NCBI GenBank assembly: GCA_029959085.1
Contig: JARWIR010000002.1
Coordinates: 61,682,154-61,746,153, forward strand
From: Nemophila menziesii
Taxonomy: Eukaryota; Streptophyta; Magnoliopsida; Boraginales; Hydrophyllaceae
DNA length: 64,000 nucleotides
Direction of reading: 5' to 3'
Every line of letters starts with the position of its first letter. Within the stretch, counting starts at the first letter, position 1. Positions 34,753 to 46,355 of this stretch are shown in pieces. A model generated the notes under the pieces. It was not told the origin of the DNA. It did not search any database and was given only the letters and a program-made list of their open reading frames with translations. The translations under genes and the position numbers were made by a program.

Positions 34753-35850
34753 TTAGTTATTCCATTTTAATAGATAATGAATTTCTGTGATCTTGCTTCA
34801 TTTGATTCTTGTGGCCTAATTTTTCTATTGAGTAATATATATTCATAATCATATTGTGTTTATAATTATATATATGGTATATGTCTTAGGAAAAAATGTG
34901 ATATGTTCAGGAATTCGGTAGCTAAGTTGTATTTTGATATTTTCTGAATATTTCGAATATAATATTCTTTTCAAATAATTACAAAAAATAATTGATTTCG
35001 TGTTTAAAGATTTTGAGTCCAACAATTATATTTTTTGTCTCCATTATATATTTTAGTGGTTGTATTCTGGACAGAAAATTATTACGGAGATTTTGTGATG
35101 TAATGACATGACTTGTGTGGAAGAGTAAAAGTGTGGGTTTTGGAGTAGAAGAAAAGCTAGTGATTGTCTCTCGTAAGAACTTTTATTTATGTCGTTAAAT
35201 GTTCGATGTTGTTACCTTAGTACCTCTTAACTCTAATTTATATAGTCTCCCCAGCAGCCGGTGAGGAAAATCACATATACCAATTTGAACTTGAAATCTT
35301 TATTCACTTGTACCTCAATTGCATTTCCTGATACCGACTTGAGTGACTACGTAGTACCCTATCCAAGAGTGCTTGTATCCCCGTTTGGGATTTGGAGCTT
35401 TCCACTAAACCTCATCAAATACACCAAACTCATTTTCTTCTTTTCCCTTTCTTTTTTGTTGGAGGTTCTAAGCCTTAGCTTATTTGGTCACAAATCGTGA
35501 CTCTTTTTTGTACTTCTTTCCCAAAATATAAAATGTTTGAGATTCATATTCAATGTGGAGGGTCAGGGTTCCATAGTTTTCTATTATGGTGAGTCCTTTC
35601 GCTAATAATAGACACCCAAGTATGAATGAGACATTCTAATCTGTGAAATAATCAAGAATATAAAAATAAGTGGATATAGCTAGATTACATATTTTGACGA
35701 GTACATTCTTGAAGATTCCTTGATGATTCCCTACTGATTTGTTGTGGAATGATCTGCCAATTGTAAGATGATAGTCAATGTCTTGTCATCTCTTATTCCT
35801 AGCTTATCAAACACACTATTGGGCATGAGATTGACACCCAAAAAAATGGT
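34753..35850 (-). repeat. Right arm of the large inverted repeat
   Basis: Reverse-complement counterpart of 33,581-34,732. By eye the arms agree at most positions with scattered indels; 35,261-35,500 mirrors the minus-strand 33,957-34,328 reading. The Athila protease relic continues past the arm end to about 35,960, while the left arm stops, so the right side retains more of the original element. Confidence 0.85.
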
Positions 35851-35960
35851 ACACATACCTTTCGCTTTAAACATACCACCTATCTTAATTGGCAGGTTGA
35901 AACCTCTAGGATCTTGAGGCTCTGGTGGTAGTTTTTTATTAATCTCTTTGATTTATTTTT
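35590..35960 (-). pseudogene. Athila-type aspartic protease fragment, right arm
   Basis: On the minus strand a frame reads KLPPEPQDPRGFNLPIKIGG, then CTIFLGVNLMPNSVFDKLGI and LTIILQLADHS. The block 'DPG.F.IPC.IG......CDLGASINLMP.S.F.KLG' of Athila proteases is recognisable, including the segment missing from the left arm. The active-site Asp-Leu-Gly is replaced by I-F-L-G, so the catalytic Asp is lost. A TAG replaces the codon before GIIKE. Confidence 0.75.
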
Positions 35961-37489
35961 TTGGATCCAATATCTAGATCTCAATAATTTTAATCTTTTT
36001 AGAGATAGTCTACATGAAGATTTGATGATGTTTTGGCTGCTTCTCGATCGAGACGATTGCTAGAACTAGAACATTGATCTTTACTTTTTTGACGTGTCTC
36101 TACGAGATTGTTTTACTCGTATCACCAATAGGACAAGTAATTAGCCGTGGATACAAGGGTGATAAAACCAGAGGTGGCCTGGTGACTCCTCCCTACTCTT
36201 CTCTTGAACCTTTGGTGCAACAACTACATATCTAGAATCATCTTCCTCAACCCAATTTTCAACAATCACCTATGATATGAGTCAATACTATATATATATA
36301 TATATATTCATAACGTTGGACAATACAAATCAATTTTTATAAAATATTTTCAAAAATTTTAAATTTTAATTATTAATTTATAAATACAGATTGAATATTA
36401 CCAATCAACATCTTTGTTTTTATGAAAAAATTTAATTTTAATTATAAAAATAAATTAAATGAATAAATTTTATTTAATATGAATAATTTGTCAAAGGCAT
36501 TTACCTTTTGCTATCAATATTCTTTTTTCTTTTTGTTTATCTTCATCTTCTAATATATCCTTGATGGTGGACAAAAAACAATAACACAAACCAAAAATAT
36601 AGAAGTTGTTGGTTTATTCAGAAATTGCGGTGAGAAGTTGTCTATAGCGGCAAGGTAAGAAATAATAAAGTTAGGGTGTAAACGACTTATTAAAAAGAAG
36701 GTTTTCTATATTATGGAGGGCCTAATTTTGGGCTTTATTTTATTTGTCTTTTGGACCGTACCCACTCAAGTGTATTTGACCATCTATATCTTTAATCTCG
36801 GGCCGAATCAAATTGAACAAATAAATACCTATAATACAATCGACTAAAATCAGGTGTGCCGTATATACTAATTCTCTATGTTTATTCTCTTTTTTTAATT
36901 ATGAAACTTTAAATATCTTTACAATCATTGAAAATTTTCTATGTAATAATTAATTTTCAATAAATATTAAAATGTGTAAGTTTTGTAACTACAGTAAAAC
37001 GTGTAATGAACCATGTAGAAACTTTAATTAATAGTCTGAAAAGTCTAGCAAGAAAATTGGAAATGTAAAGAATAATGTTCAAACATAGCAATTAACTTTC
37101 AACAAAAAAATAAAACTTAAACTCAAATAAATATAAACATCATGAATGAAAGGGAAATCAAAATGCTAAAGGAAAAATCTTGATATATAACATAATCTCG
37201 ACTATTGAATGTCCATCCGCTGGATCTGAACTCTCGGCTAGTACGTGTACCTGGTTTATACTAGAAATAATCACATTAATTCTACAAATGATAATATTGA
37301 GTACGTATTTTCAAAAAAAAAATTAATAAGAAAAAAAAAATAATAGTCATGATGTATCCAAATAAGTCAAATAAATAAATCTCTCAACGATGCTATAATA
37401 ACTACTGTAGCTATAATTGTTCCCATAGAGAGACCTTAAATAACAAACAAACAAAAATTCACTTTCTAATTCTGCTAGATAACTCTTTT
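35961..37489. other. Spacer, mostly unidentified
   Basis: The first 300 bp may be more Athila interior (minus strand, no clear frame). A TA run lies at 36,288-36,307. Two less AT-rich minus-strand patches, about 37,385-37,445 (frame LRSLYGNNYSYSSYYSIVER) and 37,190-37,265 after an AG acceptor, look exon-like but match no family I know. Confidence 0.35.
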
Positions 37490-37850
37490 AATTTATAAAA
37501 AGAATTTTGTTTAGTTCCCTGCTCTTAGTTTCCTTCTTTGATATTTTCCCTTTATTTTATACATGCTTTGAGATCTAATATAATTTTTATAGCTAAGAGC
37601 TTAACATTTAGCACACAAATACCACTAAAAGCGACATATCTATGCAACAAACATGAATATATCAAATAATAGAGGAAAACCCTTTAACTAAGAACCTAAT
37701 GAACCTAAAAATATATCTCACAATGAGATGTATTTATCATAACAAGGGAAAAGTCAAGACCCCCAACTCAAAATTTTGTCGTCTCGATAAATAAAATTAA
37801 GAGCAATAGGAAAGACTCTAAATATTGGCGTTTAAATACAAGTTAACTAA
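37490..37850 (-). repeat. Athila-like LTR edge remnant plus interior start
   Basis: 'atctcacaatgagatg' and 'tatttatcataaca' at about 37,714-37,744 match the LTR edges at 13,654 and 59,856. The sequence after it, 'gtcaagacccccaactcaaa' then 'ttttgtcgtctcgata', matches the interior next to both. The remainder of the LTR is lost to the left, and the interior fades after about 37,850. It is a fourth, truncated member of the family in the same orientation. Confidence 0.65.
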
Positions 37851-40800
37851 CCTTCTACCCAATATATTATAGACTTCTTCTTTGTTTTTGATATTCATGC
37901 GTGGGGGATTTCTTTTAACCAAATTTTGCTAAAGGTTATTATAGAGGTTTAAAAACATATTCTTAATATTCTTAAAAAAAAATGTAAAATAAAAGTGTAG
38001 TTATTTAATCTCCTTGATTTTCACCACACCTTTTATTTGGCTCAAATCTTCTTTACAACATATTTTAAATGAATATGTTAGTCATCTCATCCAAATTCAA
38101 CAACAGTCTTGCACAAAATAAACATGTTTAGTTTATCAAAAAAATTACTCTTCTTTTGTCTCATGCATTTTAGTTGGTCTTATGTAAATAAACCCTCCTC
38201 AATAGTTATTACGGTGTGTCTCCTACGACACTGTAATTATGAGACTATTTCAGATGATTTGAGACACCACAAAAATATATTGAATACATGTCTCTCAGGT
38301 TTTTATCCTCTCTCATTGATATTTACGTCTTTCTAGGGAGTTGCTGAGTACATATACATTTCTTTTTTAAAGAGCAAATTTAAAAAACTAATGATTATAA
38401 TTTAACACTCAAATTACACCGCTAATATTTTTTAATGCTACTACACCGTATTATTTATTTAAGCTACTATATGTTTTCATTCTATTATATTATTGTTTTG
38501 GTCCATCATTTTCTACATGCTACCCTATTTTCCTTTTTTCCATTCTTTGTTTTTATTTTTAGTCTTTATTAATTAAACGATAGTCTAGAATTTATAAATA
38601 AATTATATCTAAATAGATTTTGTGAAGTGTAGATTAATACATTATCTACTTGTAAAAATATAATATATCTCTCAATATCAACTGAGAGATTTTTAATTCT
38701 CTAGACTTTTTATATTTCATTAATATTACAACATAATTTCATACAAAGAACTCCACCCAATACATTTTTTGAAGTTTGGCTTGACTCAATTGTTTAAATT
38801 GAAAGTCGGCTTTGCTCGAGAACTTAAATAAACAACTTTGTAAATCTAGTATTTGATTTGGATTGACCATTTACAACCCTATATACGATATAAAAGAGTT
38901 AGGAGGAAGGTTGTAGTACAAGTAGATTTAGGAAACACTAAAAGAGTTAGACCTTTTTGTTCATAAAAACTAGCATACGTATATAACTATTTCACTCGTG
39001 CATCTATCTTATAAGAAAACTTCCAACGATTTCTCTTTATCTCAATGCACTGTCCCATGCCTTTCTAAAGTTTTAAGTTGGAGGATTTTAGGGGAAATGA
39101 CCATTGGCCATTAGGTCATGCCCTCTTTTTGAGTTCCATATAGTTTCAGTTTTTGTTATCCTTACGTTATAAAATTTTCTAAGATAATTTATAAACATTT
39201 CTCATAGTAACTGCATCTTCAAACATTATATAGTCTCCTATGATATTGCGACAACATGAAAATGAAGTGTAATCCCTTTTTTAGTTATCAACCTAATTTG
39301 AAAGAATTATATGTCGCCCAGCTAAGACCTCATGAAAAATCCTAGTTGAGCGTCTCAAGTCTATGTCACAGTAGATCTTACAATTATTTCAACATAATAA
39401 GGTCACTATGGGACAAGATTTACTTATTATATTGGGCTTCCAAAAACTCGTTCAAGAATCCACAAAACCTGAAAAAGATAATCAAAGTTCACAATTTTGT
39501 TAAATGAATTAGAATTTGTGTAAAATATTGGTTATTTCTTTAAGACACTTCAATGTTCTAGGGGTTTTATGAGAATAGGCTAGTTAGTGTTATTTTTTAC
39601 TCTGAAGATGTTTCTGAAAGAAATATTAGAAAGGTAAAATGAGGAGAGTTGTTTGTAAAGATGAGACGAGGATTCTTGAAGCCAAGCTTGAAAAGTTGAA
39701 AAAGCTTTTTATTATACGAGATCCAAGAACATGTAACTTTCTTTAAGAAACTCTAAAATTCAATGTGAATGTAATTGGCATCCAACTTAGTATGTTGAGG
39801 TAAATGTACGCTTGATATAAAGTTATTTCAAATCAAATGGTAATACTTTTGAAATGTTTTGTAGCTAGATGATTGTTAGAGATTCAATTTTTTAGAACAC
39901 ATTTTAATAGTTTCAATATAAATTATTATTATTTGGGAAATTTCCATCTTTTTGTTCTTCTTTGAGAGTCCCGACAAATGTTCACTCTTCTCTAATGTAA
40001 AAAATCATAAATATTAAGTGAAATACTATAGAAAAATAATAAATAGTTACTTTATGATTATATGAACTCAGATTATATTAACATTGATTCTTATGCAACA
40101 ATTTGGAAATGATGAAAACGTTAGACTATTAATGATGATGTTGTCAGTGCATCGTTGTTTTGCGAGGCTTTAAGGGGACAAACATAGACCTGAACGTTCA
40201 TATAGCTGTTGAAATCTTCTATCTTGTTTAATACTAATAAGTGTAATTATTTTATCTAAATAAATTGATTGTTTTGACGTTCTTTTCCAACATTACTAAT
40301 TGAGGAACTAATGTGAATACTAAGTTGTGATTATAATATTTGGTGATATATTAGTCTTTCTATTATATTGAATTCTCTAAAATATGATTTTTACATTGCA
40401 CGTCTACTCTTGTACATTTTATTTGATCATTATTTGATTTTTTAAGATAACTCAAACAGAATAAAGATAGAAACAAGAAGAATGTAATCTTTCTTCAGAG
40501 AAATAGTATTCAATATCATATTACATAATTGGATATAGATATCATTAGAAAGCCTAATTAGTGTCTCTTTCATTAAATTATACATATTATATACATTCTT
40601 TAAGGTAAATAATAACAAGTCTTCCTTTCCAGACTCAAGAATCATCTCATGCACAAGCATTCACATCTTTTTTTCCTCATTTTAGAGTCCATGTAAGCCA
40701 TAACATTTATCACACAATTACAAATATTCATACATAAATAGTCATAAGTATGAAATTACTAATATTTATATATACAATAGTAAAATAGAAAATTAATCTT
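37851..40800. other. AT-rich spacer, no confirmed gene
   Basis: Open stretches at 38,109-38,336 (plus) and 40,442-40,660 (minus) show no known domain. At about 39,639-39,745 (plus) a 35-codon frame reads MRRVVCKDETRILEAKLEKL and then KKLFIIRDPRTCNFL, which looks like a coiled-coil-forming exon, but there is no further support. Confidence 0.4.
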
Positions 40801-40841
40801 ACTTTGAAAATTACTCAAATGTTGTTGTTGTTAATAGTGGT

Positions 40842-41234
40842 GAATATTATAGGTGCGGGAAACCCGGTCAGTATTTTAGGGAGTGTAAGGAGAGTGTTGT
40901 TGCTATTAATGGTGTTGAATGTTACTGTTGTGGAAAGACTGGTCATTATTCAAGGAAGTGTGAGTAGGAAATTGTGGATGGTAATGGAGGAGGAGACGGT
41001 GGTATTGGAATTGGCCACAGAGCTCAAGAATGTACCAGCGACCTTAAATATGGATGCTATAACTGTGGGAAGGAAGGGCATCGATCGAGAGATTGCCCTG
41101 AAAAAATCATCAATGGTGGTTATAGCTATGGTGGTGGTTTCTTCAATCTGGGCAGATTTTGCAACGGCGGGAATAATTCTTGTTTCAATTGAGGGCAGAC
41201 GGGGCACTCTGCAAGGGATTACACTGACTGTTAA
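40842..41234 (+). pseudogene. CCHC zinc-knuckle protein (CNBP/HEXBP type) relic, copy A
   Basis: One reading frame runs from 40,842 to the natural TAA at 41,232-41,234 with two internal stops, TAG at 40,965 and TGA at 41,190. It contains four knuckles: YRCGKPGQYFREC (first Cys is Tyr, His is Gln), CYCCGKTGHYSRKC (intact), CYNCGKEGHRSRDC (intact) and CFN-stop-GQTGHSARDY (Cys lost twice). Between them lie the Gly-rich DGNGGGDGG and GGYSYGGGFFNLGRF. Arrays of CX2CX4HX4C with Gly-rich linkers bind single-stranded nucleic acids in CNBP/HEXBP-like proteins. The 5' end is missing. Copy B keeps more knuckles but is frameshifted. Confidence 0.75.
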
Positions 41235-41967
41235 AAATTAAAGAAAACGTAATAACCGTAAATCCCTATTATATGAATTTTCTTTACAATTTTCTATTTT
41301 TCATTATTATTTATATTGAATGCCCATAACTTCTACCATATAAAACAAATGAGGACATGACCAAATGCAAACTCAGATATTAACATTAACTAAAAATTTA
41401 TACATTATTAACAATCAAAGTCTTTTTAATACCATCGAAATTCACAATTTCTTGTCAGGAATTGACTCTGTATCAAAGTAGTTGAGTCATGTATAATGGA
41501 AATAAACATGCCAAAATTACTAGATTAAAATATTAGATACAAACCATGATCCATAATGCAGAAATGAAAAAATATAATAATATTGACACAAATCAATCGT
41601 CACATGCATATTTACTACGTCCATTATTAAGCAAAAATATTCTAAGAATGTAGCTCTTCAGATTGCTATATTCTTTGATTAAGTTGTGGTATGAGTTTTA
41701 CACAATACACATGTCATAATATGTGTATTGTACTATTTTTATTCAAGTTAACTTAGTAATCAAACAATATAATAGGGCTCAAGAATAAAAAAAATTAAGA
41801 CTTTCTTAGAGTACATATATTAAAATAAATTTTTGATAGCTATTTAAACAAGTTTATGATAGCTATTTATCCTTTGTGTGCAATAATGTCCAAAAGGAAA
41901 AGAGATTTCGTTAAAGCACATATATTAACACAATGAAAAAAATTTCATTATTGAAAATTTTCATTAC

Positions 41968-42168
41968 CTGGTTATTTTAAGCTTTAATGCTTGGGCAGGA
42001 GCTTTCATAAAAGCAAAACACCAAAAGTCCTGATATCAATAAAAGAATATAGTTAGGTAAAATATTTGATAACAACCCATAAATACGAAGGATCCAAGTA
42101 CAAAGGGTTTTATACAATACTTATTACTTACAAATATATTTCTCCATTGAAATGACATGACCAACAAC
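41968..42168 (-). pseudogene. Two conserved minus-strand exons, unidentified gene (copy A)
   Basis: Exon at 42,168-42,132: acceptor TTTACTTCGCAG, coding VVGHVISMEKYI, donor GTAAGT. Exon at 42,029-41,968: acceptor TTGATATCAG, coding DFWCFAFMKAPAQALKLKIT, donor GTAATG. Both recur in copies B (near 51,165 and 51,030) and C (near 55,465 and 55,290) with coding sequence and splice sites mostly kept. A further open stretch, MLQLLKDVVAIS, lies at about 42,545-42,600. I do not recognise the protein. The splice signals argue for a real ancestral gene opposite to the zinc-knuckle relic. Confidence 0.45.
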
Positions 42169-42641
42169 CTGCGAAGTAAACAACTCAATCAGAAATACAT
42201 GAAATAAATAAAACATTCTAAGTAAAAACTTAGACATTTACTTAAAATTCAATTTGAAATTTCAACAAATTAAATTTTACAGCTTATAACCCATCCATAA
42301 TGTTGCACAATTTACTGCTTTATAAACAAAATCAATAATTTATTTTCGATTTCCAAATTATGTATTAATCTCAGATTACATATCAAACAGACATATTTTT
42401 TATAGAAAATTAAAATAATAATTGAAAACAGTTTTGGTATTCAAGTTTTATTTTACAATTTAAAAAATGAATAAAAATTGTAAAGAAACATGATAAATCA
42501 ATAAAAATAATTACCAATTTCATAATATTTTGAAGTGATTATGATATAGCAACAACATCTTTTAACAATTGCAGCATCCGTTTGTAATCGTTAAGTAAAC
42601 TAATTTTTAGATCTGTTTTTCTTTTTCTTTCTTTTTCTTTA

Positions 42642-43132
42642 GAGGAAATCCCATTTTTAGGCCATTATCTATAGCCTAAAAATATTTTTAGGCCAAACGT
42701 TTCAAATGTCACATTTTTAGGCCAAACGTATTTAAAATGTCACATTTTTAGGCCAAACGTATTTAAAACGTCCATTTTTAGGCCATTTCACTAATTTCAT
42801 GAGATATTTTATTGATTTTAAGGACAATTTGGACACTTTAGACCGAGTTTCAAGTTTGTGATGCGGCCAAATAAACATATAGTTTATTTAGAATGTCTAA
42901 ATTGTCCGTAGAATCAATAAAATATCTTATGAAATTAATGAAATTGCTAAACATATAGTTTATTTAGAATGTCTAAATTGTCCATAGAATCAATAAAATA
43001 TCTTATGAAATTAATGAAATGGCCTAAAAATGGGCGTTTTGAATATGTTTGGCCTAAAAATGTGACTTTTGAAACGTTTGGCCTAAAAATGTTTTTAGGT
43101 CGTAGGTAATGGCCCAAAAATGGAATTTGCTC
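42642..43132. mobile_element. Non-autonomous Mutator-like element with long inverted repeats, 491 bp
   Basis: The 9-bp direct repeat TTTTCTTTA at 42,633-42,641 and 43,133-43,141 flanks an element starting GAGGAAATCCCATTTTTAGG whose complement starts GAGCAAATTCCATTTTTGGG. The inverted repeats run about 230 bp each, so nearly the whole element is a fold-back. Inside, 'tttttaggcc' and 'aaacgt' motifs repeat many times. The 9-bp duplication and long inverted repeats starting with G are Mutator features. Copies B and C lack it at the equivalent place, showing the empty site. No transposase is present. Confidence 0.88.
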
Positions 43133-43400
43133 TTTTCTTTAATATGCTTTCCACGCTTTATCTATGAATAGTTGTTTGAAACTATTGAATTTCTCACTGA
43201 TTCGATAAATACTAGTAATGGATGAAAAGTAAAATTTTTTAAAATATGTGAAGAGTGATAGAGAGGCGAAGAAATGACGAAACGATGGTAGGTTTTTAGG
43301 TTTTTTTTTGTCCGAAGATTTTAGGTTGTTAATTTTAATTTTTGGGTTTTTTTCAATTTCGTTGGGCTTAAACTATTGAGTTTTAAATGTATATTTGACA

Positions 43401-43632
43401 GGACCGGTTTGAAAGTTTTTTTTTTTGAAAAACATTTGAAAATATTTTTAAATGTTTAAAAGCATTTTTTACCCTAGAAAACATATTTTTTAGGAATAGT
43501 ATTAAATATGTTATTGTTAAAAAAACACTTAAAGTTATTAAAATTTCTAAACTTTTTTTGACTTTTTTTTAAAATTTAAATGTTAATCTAAAAATATTTT
43601 TTACTCTAAGATAAGCACTTCCAAACTAGGCC
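43401..43632. mobile_element. hAT-like MITE, copy A
   Basis: The left terminus is ggaccggtttgaaag and the right, complemented, ggcctagtttggaagtgctt. The same element occupies the matching place in copies B and C, so it was there before the segment was duplicated. Confidence 0.6.
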
Positions 43633-43859
43633 TAATTTTGATACAAATGAATAGTTAATCAACACGCGATTACACTTGGTCCGTGTTACTTGGGTCAAAC
43701 CAAAGCTAGTGATGGTTTAGGATGTTGGATTTTTTACATCCAGGGTGCTACATTCTTGGAGACTCTTGGATTGGTATTCCACAACTTTATTTTCACGATT
43801 TAGGTGGCTCGCAGTTCATTCGCTCTATAGTAGTAATCTCTTTTCGTTTCTTTCTTATG

Positions 43860-44160
43860 TTTTAAGATATTTCAGTTCACCCGATTATCTCTTGCCTACA
43901 CATGATTAAGTAGCAGTTGGAAAAGTTACCTTATTCAAGAATTCCAATATGTGTTTATTTTCTATATCAGAAGCATACCATAAGTATAATCATATTTAAT
44001 AGTTCGCATGTTATCCTTATAGAATGCACAATAGCTAAGCATTATGGTGAAGCAACAATGTCCAAAGCCACCTAGTAGTGGTGAGATTTTTGGAGAGCAA
44101 CAGGGAAACCATGGTGAGCAAGGAGCAACCACGATGGCTTTGAGTAGATCCAAGCTTTAA
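43860..44160 (+). pseudogene. Conserved plus-strand exon relics, unidentified (copy A)
   Basis: After the acceptor-like 'ttaagatatttcag' at about 43,862-43,875, a frame reads SPDYLLPTHD, stop, VAVGKVTLFKNSNMCLF. The same exon reads SPDYLFPTHDLATVGKVTLF in copy B and SPDYLVPTHDSAAVGKVTLF in copy C. A second block at about 44,056-44,160 reads CPKPPSSGEIFGEQQGNHGE and then QGATTMALSRSKL before TAA, and is repeated in B with four changes. Preservation of these frames in the copies suggests they were coding before duplication. I cannot name the protein. Confidence 0.4.
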
Positions 44161-44310
44161 TGGCAATGTAGAGTTTGATACTTCCAGCGTGGTGTAAGTA
44201 GAATGGAAACAGTTTATTTTTTTAAAAGATATAGAAAACCATAATCATTTAATTTAATTTTAAATTATAACTAACTTTTTAACAATCAATTACGATTTTC
44301 AAAACCATCA

Positions 44311-46350
44311 CCACACCTTTTTGTTTTAGATTTTTAAACGGTTTTGCGATTTTTTAACTATAATCATAAGGTAGTTTTGTATATATATTAATTTCATAAA
44401 ATAAGATCACGCATATAAGAAAATTTCCCAAGATATATAAAAAAATTGTGCTGGTCTTTAACTAAATTGAATATTTATTATGTAATTGGTTAAATCTAGT
44501 ATTTAGATTTTGGTTTTAGAATTTCAATATACAATTTTACCCAGAAAAATTATAGAATATGAAAATACATATATGATAATAAACGATTTATGGTTATTCG
44601 GTTTTATTATTATCTGAATCCACAACCTAATAGTTTTAACCATCGGTTACACATTACAAAACTATAACCTAATGGTTTTAATCATAGTTATATAATTTGG
44701 TTTTTAATGTGTTCGCTTACCATTGATTTCGGTTTTTAACCATAACCATTGTCATCCCTAGATGCCAGGTTCCCATTAGAGTTTAATGAAGGATCCATGG
44801 TCTCTTGCAACAGTAGAGGTTCTTAAATCTTATGTATTTAATGGAGGTTCCATAACTTTGAGTGTAGCTTCCTATATCTTCGTGCAATCATGGAGGTTCC
44901 ATGGTGGTTTTGTTCTTCACGAAAAAAACCCAGATATGGTTGGAAATGATTATGATGTTAGCGATCCCATCATGCTAATGTAATGGTAATCTCTATCTTT
45001 TTTTAATTATAAATGAGTAATATTTCTGTTTATCCTTCAATTTATATTTTTTTAATGTAAATTAAGAGTAATTTTGCATTTATCATAATCTTTTTGTCAA
45101 ATTTGTGCAATTACTCAATGTTTTTGGAACATACTCAGAGATTTACTCCATATATTCAAAGATTTTCGAGCATATCTAAAGAAAATTAGAGCATATTCAA
45201 ACGTACTTAAAGACTTTCGAAATCAGAAATTTTCCATACTTAAAGAATCTTATCAAACACCACTAAAAATATTATCAAATAAAAAAAGGTAGAATGTTGA
45301 CCCAAATATTCATCACGACTATAATGGTTTAAAGGTTATAGGGAGTAGCCATTAACTGATGGAATGAGCGGTATTAAAGTTAAGAGAGCTAGAGTAATGC
45401 AAGTAGTTGAGCTATCGGTAGATAAGAGATCACTGAGAGATGAGAGTAGAGTAATGAGAGTTGGTGGTGGTAGATATAGGTTCATAAGAGTAATGAGAGG
45501 TGAGTTGGTAATTATGTATAGTAAGGTTATTGATGGGCCGGTGGGTTACTATTGTGTATTGTTAAATTAACGAGGCGTGGGTGGGTAGAGTAAGGTTAAT
45601 GAGGTTTAATTAAGGTTTTATACCAAACTGGTCCGGTCAAGCTTCGTATCAGTTTTGTACCAGTTTAGCCTGTTTATTTTGCGTTTCGATCAGTTAGTTC
45701 AGTTTTTCTAAACATAGAACATAACTATACCGGTCCAGTTTGACCTGTTTGGTATTGAAAGTTCCAACTCGGCTAGCCCATGGGTCAGTCCGGTTTAACA
45801 ACTGTGAGCCTTTATAAAATTAATGGCTTAATAATGTTGAGCTCTAAATATAGTAGGCCTTTTAATGATATTTACATTTTCAGAAAATTATAGGTTTGTT
45901 CAATTCGGGTAAATTACAATTCCATTACATAGTATTCTAACAAAAAATAGCATAAAATATACATAAGCAATATCCGTGCTTGGGGCACTCAAAATTGATT
46001 ATTTTTCAAAGAAAAGATATTCTAAGCTGCAAAATAGCCAAAGCAAAAGTATATAAGTCTTTGCATTTCCTTTTTTCTCCCATTCCTTCAATTATTACAA
46101 GTAAAAATATAATGAAAATCTGAAGAAAGTAACATAAAAAGTACACAACCCGTATGGTATGAACAACTCGAAGACCTAATAGAAAACCATGGGAAACTGC
46201 GACAAGTTAACATTTTAATGTACAAAATCACCTCCCTATCTAAAAAACTAAATATAAACAACCCAAAACTGATTTTCACCTTTTGATAACATTACCTAGT
46301 TTTCGGTTTCCATCACTAGAAAGAGGACGTCTAGGATCAAAACTAGTAGG
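44311..46350. other. Spacer between copy A and the kinesin relic
   Basis: At about 44,590-44,760 'aaccataaccattgtcatcccta' -type sequence resembles the end of an hAT-like element, without a defined partner end. Open stretches at 44,786-44,983 and 45,364-45,570 (plus) are unrecognised; the second is made of partly repeated 'agagtaatgagag' blocks. At 45,620-45,800 there is 'ggtccggtt'-rich repeat-like sequence. Confidence 0.4.
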
Positions 46351-46355
46351 GCGTC

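Larger units (their letters stand above)
40810..44310. repeat. Copy A of a gene-fragment-rich segmental repeat
   Basis: The whole interval aligns in order with 49,700-52,700 (copy B) and about 54,600-57,064 (copy C). Shared blocks include 'gaattgactctgtatcaaag', 'ttaagctttaatgcttgggc', 'gatatagcaacaacat', 'tactagtaatggatgaaaag', the hAT-like MITE and 'gcctacacatgattaa'. Copy A is distinguished by a 491-bp Mutator-like insertion at 42,642-43,132. Copies A and C share about 150 bp beyond the point where B ends. No promoter or intact coding unit is apparent. Confidence 0.85.

Noticed and set aside
40950..41207. Minus-strand open stretch of 85 codons over the zinc-knuckle relic
   Set aside because: The knuckle motifs are on the plus strand and the minus-strand reading has no motif, so it is a shadow frame.
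43962..44153. Minus-strand 63-codon frame, repeated at 52,505-52,696
   Set aside because: It is conserved between copies, but the plus-strand readings over the same bases have splice-like borders and keep frame. The minus reading adds nothing.
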